A stretch of 64,000 nt of DNA from Mactra quadrangularis (GCA_025267735.1 CM046298.1:35525264-35589263); one strand, 5' to 3'; shown: positions 1 through 11,450, numbered from the stretch's first letter. The notes: a model not told the origin generated them from the sequence alone. Translations and numbers: made by a program.

Positions 1-2919
1 GGTAATAACTCAACAATTACTGTACTTAGGTTAACCAAATTTCATGTGAGAGTAGCCCATGTGTCAAGGATGTACCTTATCAGTTTTGGGAAAACAGGGT
101 TAAGTTTAAATCTTAAACCAGAAGATATCAAATTACCAAGCTGTGACTTCTAATGCTCTATCAATATGTTTATAAAGTCAAAACGGCAAACAATGAAACA
201 CTTGTCCAGACAATAACTGAACCACCAATGTACCTAGGTTCTCCAAATTTTATATGAGGGTAGCCCTTGGGTAAAGGTTATGCCCTATTGGTTTTGGGGC
301 TCCTGGGTCACAGGTCAAGGTCACAGGGGCATCATATTGAAAATCCTTGTTTGGACAATAACTCATTAACTACTGTACCTAGGTTCACAAAATTTTATGT
401 GAAGGTAGCCCTTGTGTCAAAAATGTTCCCAATAGGTTTTTGGGCCCCAGACCCAAAGGTCAAGGTCACAGAGGCATCATATGGAAAAACCTTGTCCAGA
501 CAATAACTGAACAACCAATGTACCTAGGTTCACTAAATTTTATGTGAAAGTAGCCCATGTGTCAAGGTTATGCCCTATTGGTTTTGGGGCACCTTGGTCA
601 AAGGTCAAGGTCACAGGGGCATCATATTGAAAAACATTGTCCGGATAATTACTCAACAATGATTGTACCAAAGTTCACCAAATTTCATGTGAGAGTAGCC
701 CATGTGTCAAGAATGTACCTTATCAGTTTTGGGAAAACAGGGTTAAGTTGAAATCTTAAACCAGAAGATATCAAATAACCAAGCTGTGACTTCAAATGTT
801 CTATCAATATGTTTATAAAGTCAAAACGGCAAACAATGAAACACTTGTCCAGACAATAACTGAACCACCAATGTACCTAGGTTCTCCAAATTTTATGTGA
901 GGGTAGCCCTTGGGTAAAGGTTATGCGCTTTTGGTTTTGGGGCTCCTGGGTCAAAGGTCAAGGTCACAGGGGCATCATATTGAAAATCCTTGTTTGGACA
1001 ATAACTCATCAACTACTGTACCTAGGTTCACAAAATTTTATGTGAAGGTAGCCTTTTTGCCAAGGATGTTCCCAATAGGTTTTTGGGCCCCAGACCCAAA
1101 GGTCAAGGTCACAGAGGCATCATATGGAAAAACCTTGTCCAGATAATAACTGAACAACCAATGTACCTAGGTTCACTAAATTTTATGTGAAAGTAGCCCA
1201 TGTGTCAAGGTTATGCCCTATTGGTTTTGGGGGGCCTTGGTCAAAGGTCAAGGTCACAGGGGCATCATATTAAAAACATTGTCCGGATAATTACTCAACA
1301 ATGATTGTACCAAAGTTCACCAAATTTCATGTGAGAGTAGCCCATGTGTCAAGGATGTACCTTATTAGTTTTGGGAAAACAGGGTTAAGTTTAAATCTTA
1401 AACCAGAAGATATCAAATTACCAAGCTGTGACTTCAAATGTTCTATCAATTTGTTCATAAAGTCAAAACGGCAAACAATGAAACACTTGTCCAGACAATA
1501 ACTGAACCACCAATGTACCTAGGTTCTCCAAATTTTATATCAGGGTAGCCCTTGGGTAAAGGTTATGCCCTATTGGTTTTGGGGCTCCTGGGTCAAAGGT
1601 CAAGGTCACAGGGGCATCATATTGAAAATCCTTGTTTGGACAATAACTCAACAAGGACTGTACCTAGGTTCATAAAATTTTATGTGAATGTAGTCCTTGT
1701 GTGAAGGATGTTCCCAATAGGTTTTGGGGCCCCAGACCCAAAGGTCAAGGTCACAGAGGCATCATATGGAAAAACCTTGTCCAGACAATAACTGAACAAC
1801 CAATGTACCTATGTTCACTAAATTTTTTGTGAGAGTAGCCCATGTGTCACGGTTATGTCCTATTGGTTTTAGGGCCCCTGGGTCAAAGGTCAAGGTCACA
1901 GGGGCATCATATTGAAAAACATTGTCCGTGTAGTAAATCAACAATGACTGCACTTAAGTTCACCAAATTTCATGTGAGAGTAGCCCATGTGTCAAGGATG
2001 TTCCCTATCGATTTTGGGGCCCCTGGGTCAAGTTTAAACCATCATCCAGAAGATATCAAATTACCAAGCAGAGACTTCAAATGTTCAATCAATATGTTAA
2101 TAAAGTCAAAATGGCAAACCATGGAAAGAATGCTATATTTAAGAAGTAAAATGAATTTAGTTCACCAAATTTTATGTGAGGGTGGCCCATGTGTTAAGGA
2201 TGTTCCCAATTGGTTTTGGGTCAAAACTGGGTCAAAGATCTAGGTCACAGGGGCATCATATGGACAATCCTTGTCCGGACAATAACTTAACAATGATTGT
2301 ACCTAGGTTAACCAAATTTTATTTGGATCAGCCCATTTGTCAAGATGTAATGTGTTGATAGCTCTTTGGTATTTGATGTTCTCTTTTGATTTGGAAACCC
2401 CAGGGACAAAAGTCAAGGTCACAGGGACTTAATTCATATTGAAACATTTTCCGGAGAGTTACTCAATAATAATTGTACCTACATTGTAGGTTTTCCAAAT
2501 CTTATTTAAGGGTAGCCTTAATGTCTAGCATATGCCCCTTTGGTTTTAGGTCCCTGTGTTAAAGGTTAAAGTCAAAAGAAAAATCATGAGGAAAAACCTT
2601 GTCCAACAACCAACTTTACCTAATATCACCAAATTTCATGTATAAATACTCTTTGGGTCAAGGGCGAGAACTTTTGGTTCTGAGGCCCCAGGGTCAAGGT
2701 CACTGGAAGTTTGTATGGGAAAACTTTGTGTTGGTGATAAATCAACCATGGCTGTACCTAGGTTCTCAAAATCTTTGCTTTGGATAGCCCTCCTGTTAAG
2801 AATGGGACCTATTCTGAGATCCCGGGGTCATTGGTCAAGGTCACAGGGACTTTATATGAGATAGAACACAGCATGGACTGCACACGGGCGTATAATGCCC
2901 CGCCCAGCGGAGCTCTTGT
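1..2919 (+). repeat. 3' part of composite satellite element, copy A (left end outside window)
   Basis: This is an array of a ~145-bp monomer with the landmarks CTTGTCCGGACAATAACTCA, TGTACCTAGGTTCACCAAAT, TGTGAGAGTAGCCCATGTGT and GGGTCAAAGGTCAAGGTCAC. Some monomers carry an extra segment containing ACCAAGCTGTGACTTCAAATG. Up to about 1950 the array has a higher-order period of 641-643 bp; the same landmark recurs at about 217, 860 and 1501. Monomers become more divergent toward the right. The element closes with the tail ACACGGGCGTATAATGCCCC, followed by GCCCAGCGGAGCTCTTGT to 2919. Short reading frames of 60-130 codons recur because the monomer recurs. They break every unit or two and are not genes. 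Confidence 0.85.
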
Positions 2920-3250
2920 CATAATTGTTACTAAGGCAGTCTTCTTGTATCAGTAATGTTGTTATCTCATGTTGAATGCCTGTTTTAAAACAACATATTC
3001 TGATGAAACTTGGTTAAGAGATAACTATAATTATTTTAATCAAATCTTGTATATTGAATGTTTTTCTAGCTAAATGTTCAGCTTTCTAAATGAATATTCT
3101 TACGTAAAATTCAATCAATGTATGAAATAGTCCTTGACTTGCTGAAGAATTTATATTGTATTTGAAGTGTTGGGGGCACTTAACACACTTGGTGAAAAAG
3201 TTCAGCTTTGACTCATCTGCTGTAATGGTTGTGAAGGGATTTCAACTTTT
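2920..3250. other. Unique-looking spacer between the two composite satellite elements
   Basis: About 330 bp of A+T-rich DNA without monomer similarity separates the tail of copy A from the head of copy B. No gene or RNA feature is visible. Confidence 0.6.
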
Positions 3251-3295
3251 TTATACGCCCGTTTTGAAAAAACGGACGTATTATGTTACGATGTT

Positions 3296-3352
3296 GTCCG
3301 TCTGTCCGTCTGGCCGTCTGTCCGTCTGTCAGTCTGTCCGTCTGTCCGTGGA
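3296..3352 (+). repeat. TCCGTCTG octamer track in the head of the composite element
   Basis: About seven tandem copies of TCCGTCTG with single-base variants (GGCCGTCTG, TCAGTCTG) follow directly after the head hairpin. The octamer does not recur inside the monomer array. Confidence 0.85.
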
Positions 3353-3688
3353 CAATTGCTTGTCCGGATGATAACTCAAGAAAGGATGTACCTAGGTTCC
3401 TCAAATTTCATGTGTGGATAGCCCTTGGGTGGAGGAGGTTCCCTATTGATTTTGAGACCCCAGGGTCAAAGGTCAAGGTCACTGGGACTTAAAATAGGTA
3501 AAACTTGTCCGGGCAATAACTCAACAACGACTGTACCTAGGTTCACAAAATTTTATGTAAGAGTAGCTCATGTGTCAAGGATGTTCCCTTTTGGTTTTGG
3601 GGCCCCTGGGTTAAAGGTCAAGGTCACACGGGCCTCACATGGGAAAAAAACTTGTCCTGACAATAACTGAACAACCAATCTACCTAGA

Positions 3689-4270
3689 TTCACCCAATTT
3701 TACGTGAGAGTAGCCCTTGTGTCAAGGATGTTTCCTAATGGTTTTGGGGCCCCTGGGTCAAAGGTCAAGGTCACAAGGGCATCATATTGAAAAACCTTGT
3801 CCGGACTATAACTCTACAACCACTGTACCTAGGTTCATAAAATTTTATGTGAAGGTAGCCCACATGTCAAGGATGTGCCCTATAGGTTTATGGGGCCCCA
3901 GGTTCAAAGGTCAAGGTCACAGAGTCATCATATGAAAAAACTTTGTCCGGACAATAACTGAACCACCAATGTACCTAGGTTCACCCAATTTTACGTGAGA
4001 GTAGCCCTTGTGTCAAGGATGTTTCCTAATGGTTTTGGGGCCCCTGGGTCAAAGGTCAAGGTCACAAGGGCATCATATTGAAAAACCTTGTCCGGACTAT
4101 AACTCTACAACCACTGTACCTAGGTTCATAAAATTTTATGTGAAGGTAGCCCACATGTCAAGGATGTGCCCTATAGGTTTATGGGGCCCCAGGTTCAAAG
4201 GTCAAGGTCACAGAGTCATCATATGAAAAAACTTTGTCCGGACAATAACTGAACCACCAATGTACCTAGG
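3689..4270 (+). repeat. Recent 291-bp tandem duplication (dimeric monomer unit)
   Basis: Two adjacent 291-bp units, beginning at TTCACCCAATTTTACGTGAG, appear identical base for base. They yield the same 72-codon reading frame at 3717 and at 4008. Neighbouring monomers differ at many positions, so this duplication is much younger than the array. Confidence 0.85.
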
Positions 4271-4740
4271 TTCACCAAATTTTATGTGAGAGTAGCCCAT
4301 GTGTCAAGGATATGCTCTATTAGTTTTGAGGCCCCTGGGTCAAAGGTCAAGGTCACAGGGGCATCATATCAAAAAACATTGTCCGGGTAATAACTCAACA
4401 ATGACTGCACCTAGGTTCACCAAATTTCATGTGAGAGTAGCCCATGTGTCAAGAATGTGCCTTATTAGTTTTGGGGAAACAGGGTTAAGTTTAAACCTTC
4501 AACCAGAAGATAACAAATTACCAAGCAGTGACTTTAAATGTTCAATCAATATGTTAATAAAGTCAAAATGGCAAACAATAAAAAACTTGTCCGGACAATA
4601 ACTGAACCACCAATGTACCTAGATTCACCAAATTTTATGTGAGTGTAGCCCTTGTGTCAAGGATATGCCCTATTGGTTTTGGGGCTCCTGGGTCAAAGGT
4701 CAAGGTCACAGGGGCATCATATTGAAAAACCTTGTCCAGT

Positions 4741-5280
4741 CAATAACTCAATTATGACTGTACCTAGGTTCACCAAATTTCATGTGAGAGTAGCCCATGT
4801 GTCAAGGATGTGACTTATCAGTTTTGGGGAAACAGGGTTAAGTTTAAACCTTCAAACAGAAGGTACAATAACTTAACAAGGACTGCACCTAGGTTCACAA
4901 AAATTTATGTGAAGGTAGCCCATGTATCAAGGATGCGCCTTATAGGTTTGGGGGCCCCAGGTTCAAAGGTCAAGGTCACAAAGGCATCATATGGAAAAAC
5001 TTTGTTCAGACAATACTTGAACCACCAATGTACCTAGGTTCACCAAATTTTATGTGAGAGTATCCCATGTGTCAAGGATATGCGCTTAAGGTTTTGGGAC
5101 CCCTGGGTCAAAGTTCAAGGTCACAGGGGCATCATATTGAAAAACCTTGTCCAGTCAATAACTCAATTATGACTGTACCTAGGTTCACCAAATTTCATGT
5201 GAGAGTAGCCCATGTGTCAAGGATGTGACTTATCAGTTTTGGGGAAACAGGGTTAAGTTTAAACCTTCAAACAGAAGGTA
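4741..5280 (+). repeat. Repeated ~120-bp block and recombination junction within the array
   Basis: The block CAATAACTCAATTATGACTG ... CAAACAGAAGGTA occurs at 4741-4862 and again at 5161-5282, 420 bp apart. After the shared block the copies diverge abruptly. The first continues into an ordinary monomer (ACAATAACTTAACAAGGACT) and the second into the ACCAAGCAGTGACTTC segment. This is a sharp junction expected from unequal crossing-over or gene conversion. Confidence 0.65.
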
Positions 5281-5866
5281 TCAAATTACCAAGCAGTGAC
5301 TTCAAATGTTCAATCAATATGTTAATGAAGTCAAAATGGCAAACAATGGAAATAATGCTATATTTAATAAGTAACATAAAATTAGTTCACCAAATTTTAT
5401 GTGAAGGTAGCCCATGTGTCAAGGATGTTCCCTGTTGGTGTTGAGGCCCCTGGGTCAAAGGTGAAGGTCACAGGGGCCATCATATGGAAAAACCTTGTCC
5501 GGGAAATAACTTAACAATGATTGTACCTAGGTTAACAAATTTTATGTGGATCAGCCGGTTTGTCAAGGAGTAATGTGCTGATAGCTCTTTTGTAGAGGAT
5601 GTTCCTTTTTGATATGGAGATCCCAGGGTCAAAAGTCAAAGTCACTGGGACTTAATTGGTCACTGGAAGTTTATATGGGAAAACTTTGTGCCGGTGATTA
5701 CTCAACCATGGCTGTACCTAGGTTCTCAAAATCTTTGCTTTGGATAGCCCTCCAGTTAAGGACTTATTCCGGGATCATTGGTCAAGGTCACAGGGACTGC
5801 AAATGAGATAGAACACAGCATGGACTGCACACGGGCGTATAATGCCCCGCCCAGCGGAGCTCTTGT

Positions 5867-6037
5867 TTTGCTTGTAATAGAAAAAATTGTTCTTGTTATC
5901 TTGGCTAAGGTTTATTGTGCTTATCTAAGACAAGTTTTGTAATTAATGCTACTCATGCACAGATTTGGTTATTTTGATATTTAAAAATTACCTGTTGCTG
6001 TCTGTAATTGTGCTATGATGTAATATTAAAAAAGCTG
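5867..6037. other. A+T-rich intron-like DNA
   Basis: Nothing beyond a short direct repeat of AGCCTACCTATA at its right edge (about 6050-6075, running into the next repeat). Confidence 0.5.
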
Positions 6038-6150
6038 AAATTATCAACTAGCCTACCTATACTAGCCTACCTATAATAATGTGGTAATTTTTACCAGCCT
6101 GAATCAATTTTCACTGGTCTTTGACTTCAGACTACCGGGTTAAGGTGTTG
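6038..6150 (+). repeat. Dispersed 'CTAGCC' repeat, copy 1
   Basis: It carries the family landmarks: AAATTATCAACTAGCCT, then AGCCTGAATCAATTTTCACT, then a GGGTTAAGG end. At least eight + strand copies lie in this window. No coding potential or terminal repeat is evident. Confidence 0.7.
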
Positions 6151-6828
6151 ACCATAATACAATTGTTCTAGTTTAAAACAATAGTTGCTTATGTTGTAAG
6201 GAACTAGTCACCTGAAATCTAATATGATTTCAGTAAAACAAAATCGAAGATATTTCCTCTGTCACTGGTTTACAATTATCTAGTCACTTAACTAACTAAC
6301 GTAACTAACCTTAAACAGAAATCTTAGCTCGTAAAAGTTCTAGGGATGGACTCCCTGGATATTTCTTGTTCTTGTCGCTTTAAGTCACCATTGTACTCAG
6401 AACATTTTGTAATTTGAAATTATTATTATATAGCTTAAGGCTATTAGTTGTTGAGTTTTTTCTCCTTGATTTAGTTAAATAAAGACTAAAGTTTAGACAT
6501 CAAAGAGAGATGATACATTTATCCTACAGTATGATAGGTAGTTCAATTTTCAAATAGCAATGTTTTGTGTGTGAGATTAAAGGGAAAATATGACGCTAGC
6601 TTGGTTTGTTCAAGGTTCTATGATAGAAGATATTAGTTGTACTAGTCATATTATAGTCCTATGTTATATTTGACGAAGCCAAAAGATCTTAGTTTATGTC
6701 TTATACATTCTTGTATATAATGAGTTGAAAATATTGAAAAGTTCAGTCATTGCTGTAAGCCTGTAACCCACCAATCTGATTGAAACCCGATCTAAAATTT
6801 CCGCTCGCCTACTTGCTAATTTAGAACT

Positions 6829-6940
6829 AAAGGTCACGTTCCGGTGACCTTTTCTCATCATAATATTCATGACGAAATTGTTATGATAACTTGTTTACAT
6901 TGTCTACGTCACGCAATTTGAAATGAGCAGCCCAATCGCA
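6829..6940 (+). promoter_or_regulatory. Promoter- or enhancer-like patch: inverted AGGTCA site, CRE-like half site, CCAAT box
   Basis: AAAGGTCAC at 6829-6837 is mirrored exactly by GTGACCTTT at 6844-6852. This places two AGGTCA nuclear-receptor half sites as an inverted repeat with an 8-bp gap. TACGTCAC (6905-6912) resembles a cAMP-response half site, and CCCAAT lies at 6931-6936. The patch is CpG-containing, unlike its flanks, and sits about 100 bp before the candidate exon at 7037. The motifs are seen directly; promoter function is inferred. Confidence 0.3.
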
Positions 6941-7036
6941 GACTGTGAATAATACCCCTGTTAAATTAGCATGCAAACCTTGGTCTAAAAATAGAAATTA
7001 CGAAATCAAAATGTAATTAATAGTGTTTTCTTCTAG

Positions 7037-7145
7037 ATGAAAGCTACGCATTGACACAAAGTTCATCTCGACGGGACCTTCCACGGAGACAGTGTTGAGA
7101 TCCTGTACAACAATACTCTACAGGATATCTGTTTACGGAGATTGG
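7037..7145 (+). other. Candidate non-coding or 5'-UTR exon
   Basis: A G+C- and CpG-raised block sits in very A+T-rich DNA. It is preceded by an acceptor-like tract (gtgttttcttctag) and followed by a donor-like G/GTAACC. No frame gives a recognisable protein. One frame is open for about 36 codons and stops within the putative donor. With the promoter-like patch just upstream it could be a 5'-UTR exon. It rests only on composition and splice-like borders. Confidence 0.25.
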
Positions 7146-7149
7146 TAAC

Positions 7150-9052
7150 CCACTAGCTGAAGCCTTAGACTATTGAAAATAAATCAGGCTAGCAATCATT
7201 GCCTTATAATTTCTTGAATGGAAGCATATTTTATTGTGTTATATTAAGTAAGTTTAACTGTCCTGAATCAACATCCACTAGTACTGGGCATTGGGCTAGT
7301 TGGTAGGTTTATGGAATGAAATGGCTAGTTAAAATTACTGATTTTATATAGACTGGCTCGTTAATAATTTTGCCCATTTATACTATAAAATATCACAAAT
7401 AATGATTGTGCTTATGAAAATTTTACTTGATGACTAAGAGTTTCTTTTAATTTATATGGGCAAGACATTATTACGTAAGTTTGTACATGTAGAGGATTCC
7501 CAACTTCTTGTCTTTAACTCTTCATTCCACAGGATTTTGATATTTCATACAATCATGTTGGGAATGTCCTTGGTGATATTTTAAATGTCTTAAGTATAAA
7601 ACTATTTTTACTTTGGTAAAATTGTAATTGAACATTCTTCTATAATTATCATAAATATATTTGCAGCTGTTGTAATATTGGTATATCTCTAATTTCTAGT
7701 AATAAATGTGAAATAAATGTGACATTTGGTTGTATTATATTACATGGAAGTTTTCAATTATCTATAGATCTACCATTGAAAATAAATACTACTATTGTCG
7801 AAAAAATGTTAAAATAAAATCAATTTTTATAGTTTGAAAATTGAGAATTATTTATACCGGCTATTTATTTTTTGTCTCTTTATGTACATTTATTATACAT
7901 TTTGTAATAATTTACTATTGTGACATTAACATTTTAAACTCCCAAATTTTATGGAACCTTATGGAATTTTTATGAAAATGTGGCAAAATGACACGCCTAA
8001 TATTAATAAAGCTATAAAATGTTTGTTTTTTCTGCAACATGTCTGACAAATAAAATCCTGTAAAAACTTTCATGTATTTATAATGATCATTGAATTGGCG
8101 ATAAAAAGATTATATGACACAACTTGTACAATGGAACGTATTTAACTAAGATAATCTCTATAAATAATGAAGGGGGTGCTTCAATAGACTGTGTCTTTTT
8201 CCCTTTGCTGTCCCTTTAGTCTAGATCTGTTTAAACATTTTTCATTCTTTGTCATGTAATTTATTTGTTTTACGGTTTATGGTATTTTTTGTATGTTAGA
8301 TGACAGCGGTAAAGCCTATGCTATCTATAATGTACACACAAATTAAGCTGAAGATCTTATTTGATAGTTTAGGGGTATGTCGTATATAACTCTTTTATTT
8401 TACTTTTATTTACAAAGGAATTGTCGAAAACCTCCTTAGATTGCGTGTTGGGTTATTTGTAATTATGGGACACATTTATCTTTCATTGCGTTTCATTGAT
8501 TAAATATTGTCGAGTAGTTTCGTTTTATCAATGCTTGATGACATTTTATTGTTCATTTTCTGTATAAACAATTTTTTCAAGTTGTGGAACATTCCTTGTC
8601 ACTGACTTCTCTGATAGAAAGTACATCTAATTTTCTTACGTCAATTTCCATCATTCTTTGTCAAATAAATGACCCATTGTATAAAGTAATAAGATTTATT
8701 TCAAATATTCCAATGAAAGAATGAAATAAAAGTTTGACACAGATGTGCCAACTCTAGTGCTATATAATAAATTTAAGAAAGAAAGGATTACCTAATGCCG
8801 TAACGTCCTTGGTGTAGAAAGTTTATGTAGCTGTAAATCTAAAATTTTCATATTTGCGAGTTTTTTTCTTCCTGAGTTTTGACCTTCTCGGCCAGGTTTT
8901 CATATTTGTAGTGATATCGAACAAATATACACTTGTTAATAACTTTGATTTGAAAGCAGATTAAGGAATGAGACAAAATTATTAACAGTTAACAAATTAC
9001 CTTATTAATTATCAATAAAGGACAAAAACCTCACAGACTCAGCATCAAAAGT
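7150..9052. other. Intron-like DNA without recognised features
   Basis: A+T-rich, CpG-poor sequence. No reading frame of note, no tandem array and no convincing transposon ends were seen. Confidence 0.5.
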
Positions 9053-9195
9053 TGTCCTATTGCCCCTGACATCAAGATTAGGGTTTGGCGACCTCTTACT
9101 GCTAGAGAAAATGTAGTTTAGGCAGGTTAGATATTTAGTTGGTTGTTTAACCTGGCAACCTTCTTTTAAGATTAATGTTTAGCCCTGCTTCAGGA
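9053..9195 (+). repeat. Dispersed repeat sharing CTATTGCCCCTGACA, copy 1
   Basis: It shares CTATTGCCCCTGACA, a GGGTTTGGCGACCTCTTACT-like run and an AGCCCTG-containing end with 10665-10800, in the same order and orientation. Confidence 0.6.
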
Positions 9196-9470
9196 TTTGT
9201 AAAACCGAAGTTTTGTTCTGTCGCAAGGGTTTTGTTTTCCGAGGTTCCACTGTAGTACATATAAAATAATGGTGTATGATTTAAAATTAAAATATTCAAC
9301 AACGGTATAATGTATTGTGTTTGTAAAATGTGTTGTTTTCCGCACTGTCATATCATGTTTTATATTATGATATCAATGTAGTTAATAATTTATTAACTGT
9401 TGGCATTTTATAGTTTTGTCTCATTGTATCAACTGTTTGGTATTCAATACACTGTGTATAAAATCTTCCA

Positions 9471-9548
9471 ATCGTGGGCTTAGGGCAAAACAGTCGTTAC
9501 TCATTTAAAAAAAGAGGTCAGTTATGACTGTTTTGTGCTAAGCTGGTG
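9471..9548. repeat. Short foldback element (AGCGCAAAACAGTCGTAACTC type), copy 1
   Basis: ATCGTGGGCTTAGGGCAAAA on the left is complementary to TTTTGTGCTAAGC on the right. The arms meet over an A-rich centre, giving an imperfect hairpin of about 78 bp. Four further copies of the same sequence are in this window. Confidence 0.75.
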
Positions 9549-10349
9549 CAATGTTACAGTGGTATTTGTTGATGGAAGCAACATTTTATACACACTTCAC
9601 TTGACATATTATATTTTATGACTTTATAGTTTTGTTGGATTGTTGATTTGGGATTTCAGACCCTGCAAAACTGACAGAGAAGTTCTTATTTCTCATTTGG
9701 TCCCACATTTGCATTTAGTTCTTTTCCAACCAAGAGAATTATTTTTCTTCTTAAAAAATGTTTAGATTTACCGGAGATTTGTCGCTCATCTGCCTGTCAG
9801 TTTAAGTTGTTGTATCTGTCAGTAGTGGAAATGTGCTTGTTTGACCAAAATTCTGACTGACCAATTAGAAAGTTGCTGACTAAAATATATTTGCTTCTTT
9901 CTTAAAACCTTAAGGCATATTTTCCTGTATGGGTATACTGTAGCTCCCAAGGTATGAAAACAAGGACAAAATCTGGCAAACTTCATTCTGTTCAAAGTTT
10001 CTGAAAATTAGTTTAATCCAGATTTATGTGTCTGACGCCTGGATGATGTATTTCAATATGTATATTAGTTTTACAGACTGAAATATTTTTTATAACTTAA
10101 TAATTTGCTTAACATTTAAAGAATCAATGTAAAATATTGAAGTATCAAATTAAGTTGTATAGCACGGAATTAGTCATACCTTTGCTGGGGTAATGAATTG
10201 TATAACATTATTTGCTTTCCCTATAATTATATAATTTATATGTCGTATGAAGTCAGTTTTCTATTTTTGAACTTTCTCTTTTCATTTCTATGTAGATTGT
10301 AATTATAATATGTTAATTAAATAGCCACTTAATGTCCTTGTTGTACAGA

Positions 10350-10562
10350 AGTGTTATACTCTGGTATATATAGTACAATCTCTCTTGCACAAATACCCAC
10401 TGGGAGAGCGCAATTGTGTTGCTGTTCAGAGGTTGTTGCTCTGCAGAGGTCAAATTCAATTAAATTAGCCTTAAGGAAAATATCAAAAGCTGTTGCTGTG
10501 CAGATGATTTTGTTCTGTGAAAGGCTGCTCTTCAGAGGTTATGCTGTATTCAAAATACAGTA
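10350..10562 (+). repeat. Degenerate direct repeats around GTTGCTCTGCAGAGG
   Basis: Variants of GCTGTT(C/G)AGAGGTT and GTTGCT(C/G)TGCAGA recur four to five times, and AAATACAGTA ends the block. The 70-codon frame here is unremarkable. I see a decayed repeat, not a gene. Confidence 0.35.
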
Positions 10563-10664
10563 AAACATCAAATTATGGTACAGACTTCCTTAATACAGTC
10601 ACTCTAGATAAAAAGTCACTTAAACATGTATACTCCTACTGTCTGTCTGGGCTGATCATTTGAG

Positions 10665-10800
10665 GTTGATCTATTGCCCCTGACAACTTATACTTGGGCT
10701 TTGGCTACCTGTTACTGCTTGTAAACATTTGGTTTTGGCAAGTAGAAATATCAGGGCAACCTACTTTATTTGTTTTTATTTCCAAGCCCTAGGCTGTTCT
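10665..10800 (+). repeat. Dispersed repeat sharing CTATTGCCCCTGACA, copy 2
   Basis: It is homologous to 9053-9195, with CTATTGCCCCTGACA, a GGCTTTGGCTACCTGTTACT run and an AAGCCCTAG end, and is more diverged in the middle. Confidence 0.6.
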
Positions 10801-11370
10801 GAAGGGAACATATTCAAACCTTAATTGTGTTAATATGTTTTAAGAACTTCAAATTCTAAAATTGTTAATGTTCTAATTAAAATAGTTTTCAGTGAATTGG
10901 GCTCCATAATTGTACTAAAAAAACGACTTTTAACATGAGAAGAAACAAATAAATGAAAGTTAAACTTTTACCCCAAAAATGTTGAACAAGTTAAGAACCG
11001 TAATGTTTATCTATTTATAATTTAATGTACAAATTGTTCAATTTATAATCGAATTACCATGTAATCTGGGGTGTTATATGTTGTTGAAAATTTATATTGA
11101 AGTCTTATGTTTGTATAAATGTTTAACTGTCAAAATACTTAACTTCTGAAATTTTAATACTTGGTAAAATGAGCATAAATAGAAGTTTTTATCATTAGTT
11201 TTAGGAGAACAGTCAAGTATTGAGAAAGTGACATGTGGGTTTTGTGTTAGGATTTTTTTATACTTACAACATTGAATATTGGAATAAAAAAAGTGTTACA
11301 AATTTCTAATTAAAGTTTTGCTGCATGTTTTACTGGTGACAGCTGCTGCTTCTCTTGATTTTAAATACAT

Positions 11371-11450
11371 ATCGTGGGTTTAGCACAAAACTGTGGTATC
11401 TCATTCTTTTCTTATATTGAGTTACAACAGTTTTCCACTAAACCCACAAT
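11371..11450. repeat. Short foldback element, copy 2
   Basis: The ends ATCGTGGGTTTAGCACAAAACTG and CAGTTTTCCACTAAACCCACAAT pair over a T-rich centre that includes GAGTTACAA. Length is 80 bp. It belongs to the same family as 9471, 14021, 15405 and 28158. Confidence 0.75.

Larger units (their letters stand above)
3251..5866 (+). mobile_element. Composite satellite element, copy B, complete, with 12-bp terminal inverted repeats
   Basis: The left end TTATACGCCCGT (3251-3262) is the exact reverse complement of ACGGGCGTATAA near the right end (5831-5842). Beyond the right repeat both copies A and B share the tail TGCCCCGCCCAGCGGAGCTC followed by TTGT. The head forms a hairpin (3252-3280, arms TACGCCCGTTTT against AAAACGGACGTA, one mismatch), followed by a TCCGTCTG octamer track and then the ~145-bp monomer array. 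No transposase frame is present, so if mobile it is non-autonomous. Two elements with the same tail only 330 bp apart suggest local duplication or preferred insertion. Calling it a transposon and not a satellite is an inference from the inverted ends and the shared boundary. Confidence 0.6.

Noticed and set aside
267..5037. Many similar reading frames (MCQGYALLVLGPLGQRS...GHHIEK type) as a repetitive gene family
   Set aside because: They are translations of the same ~145-bp monomer, break every unit or two, start at different points, and the conserved feature is the DNA motif and not a frame.
7037..7145. GYLFTEIGN as the RRM1 helix (LFSQIG) of TIA-1/TIAR
   Set aside because: A stop lies only about 16 codons upstream and the residues before it do not match LYVGNLDP; resemblance over five residues is chance-level.
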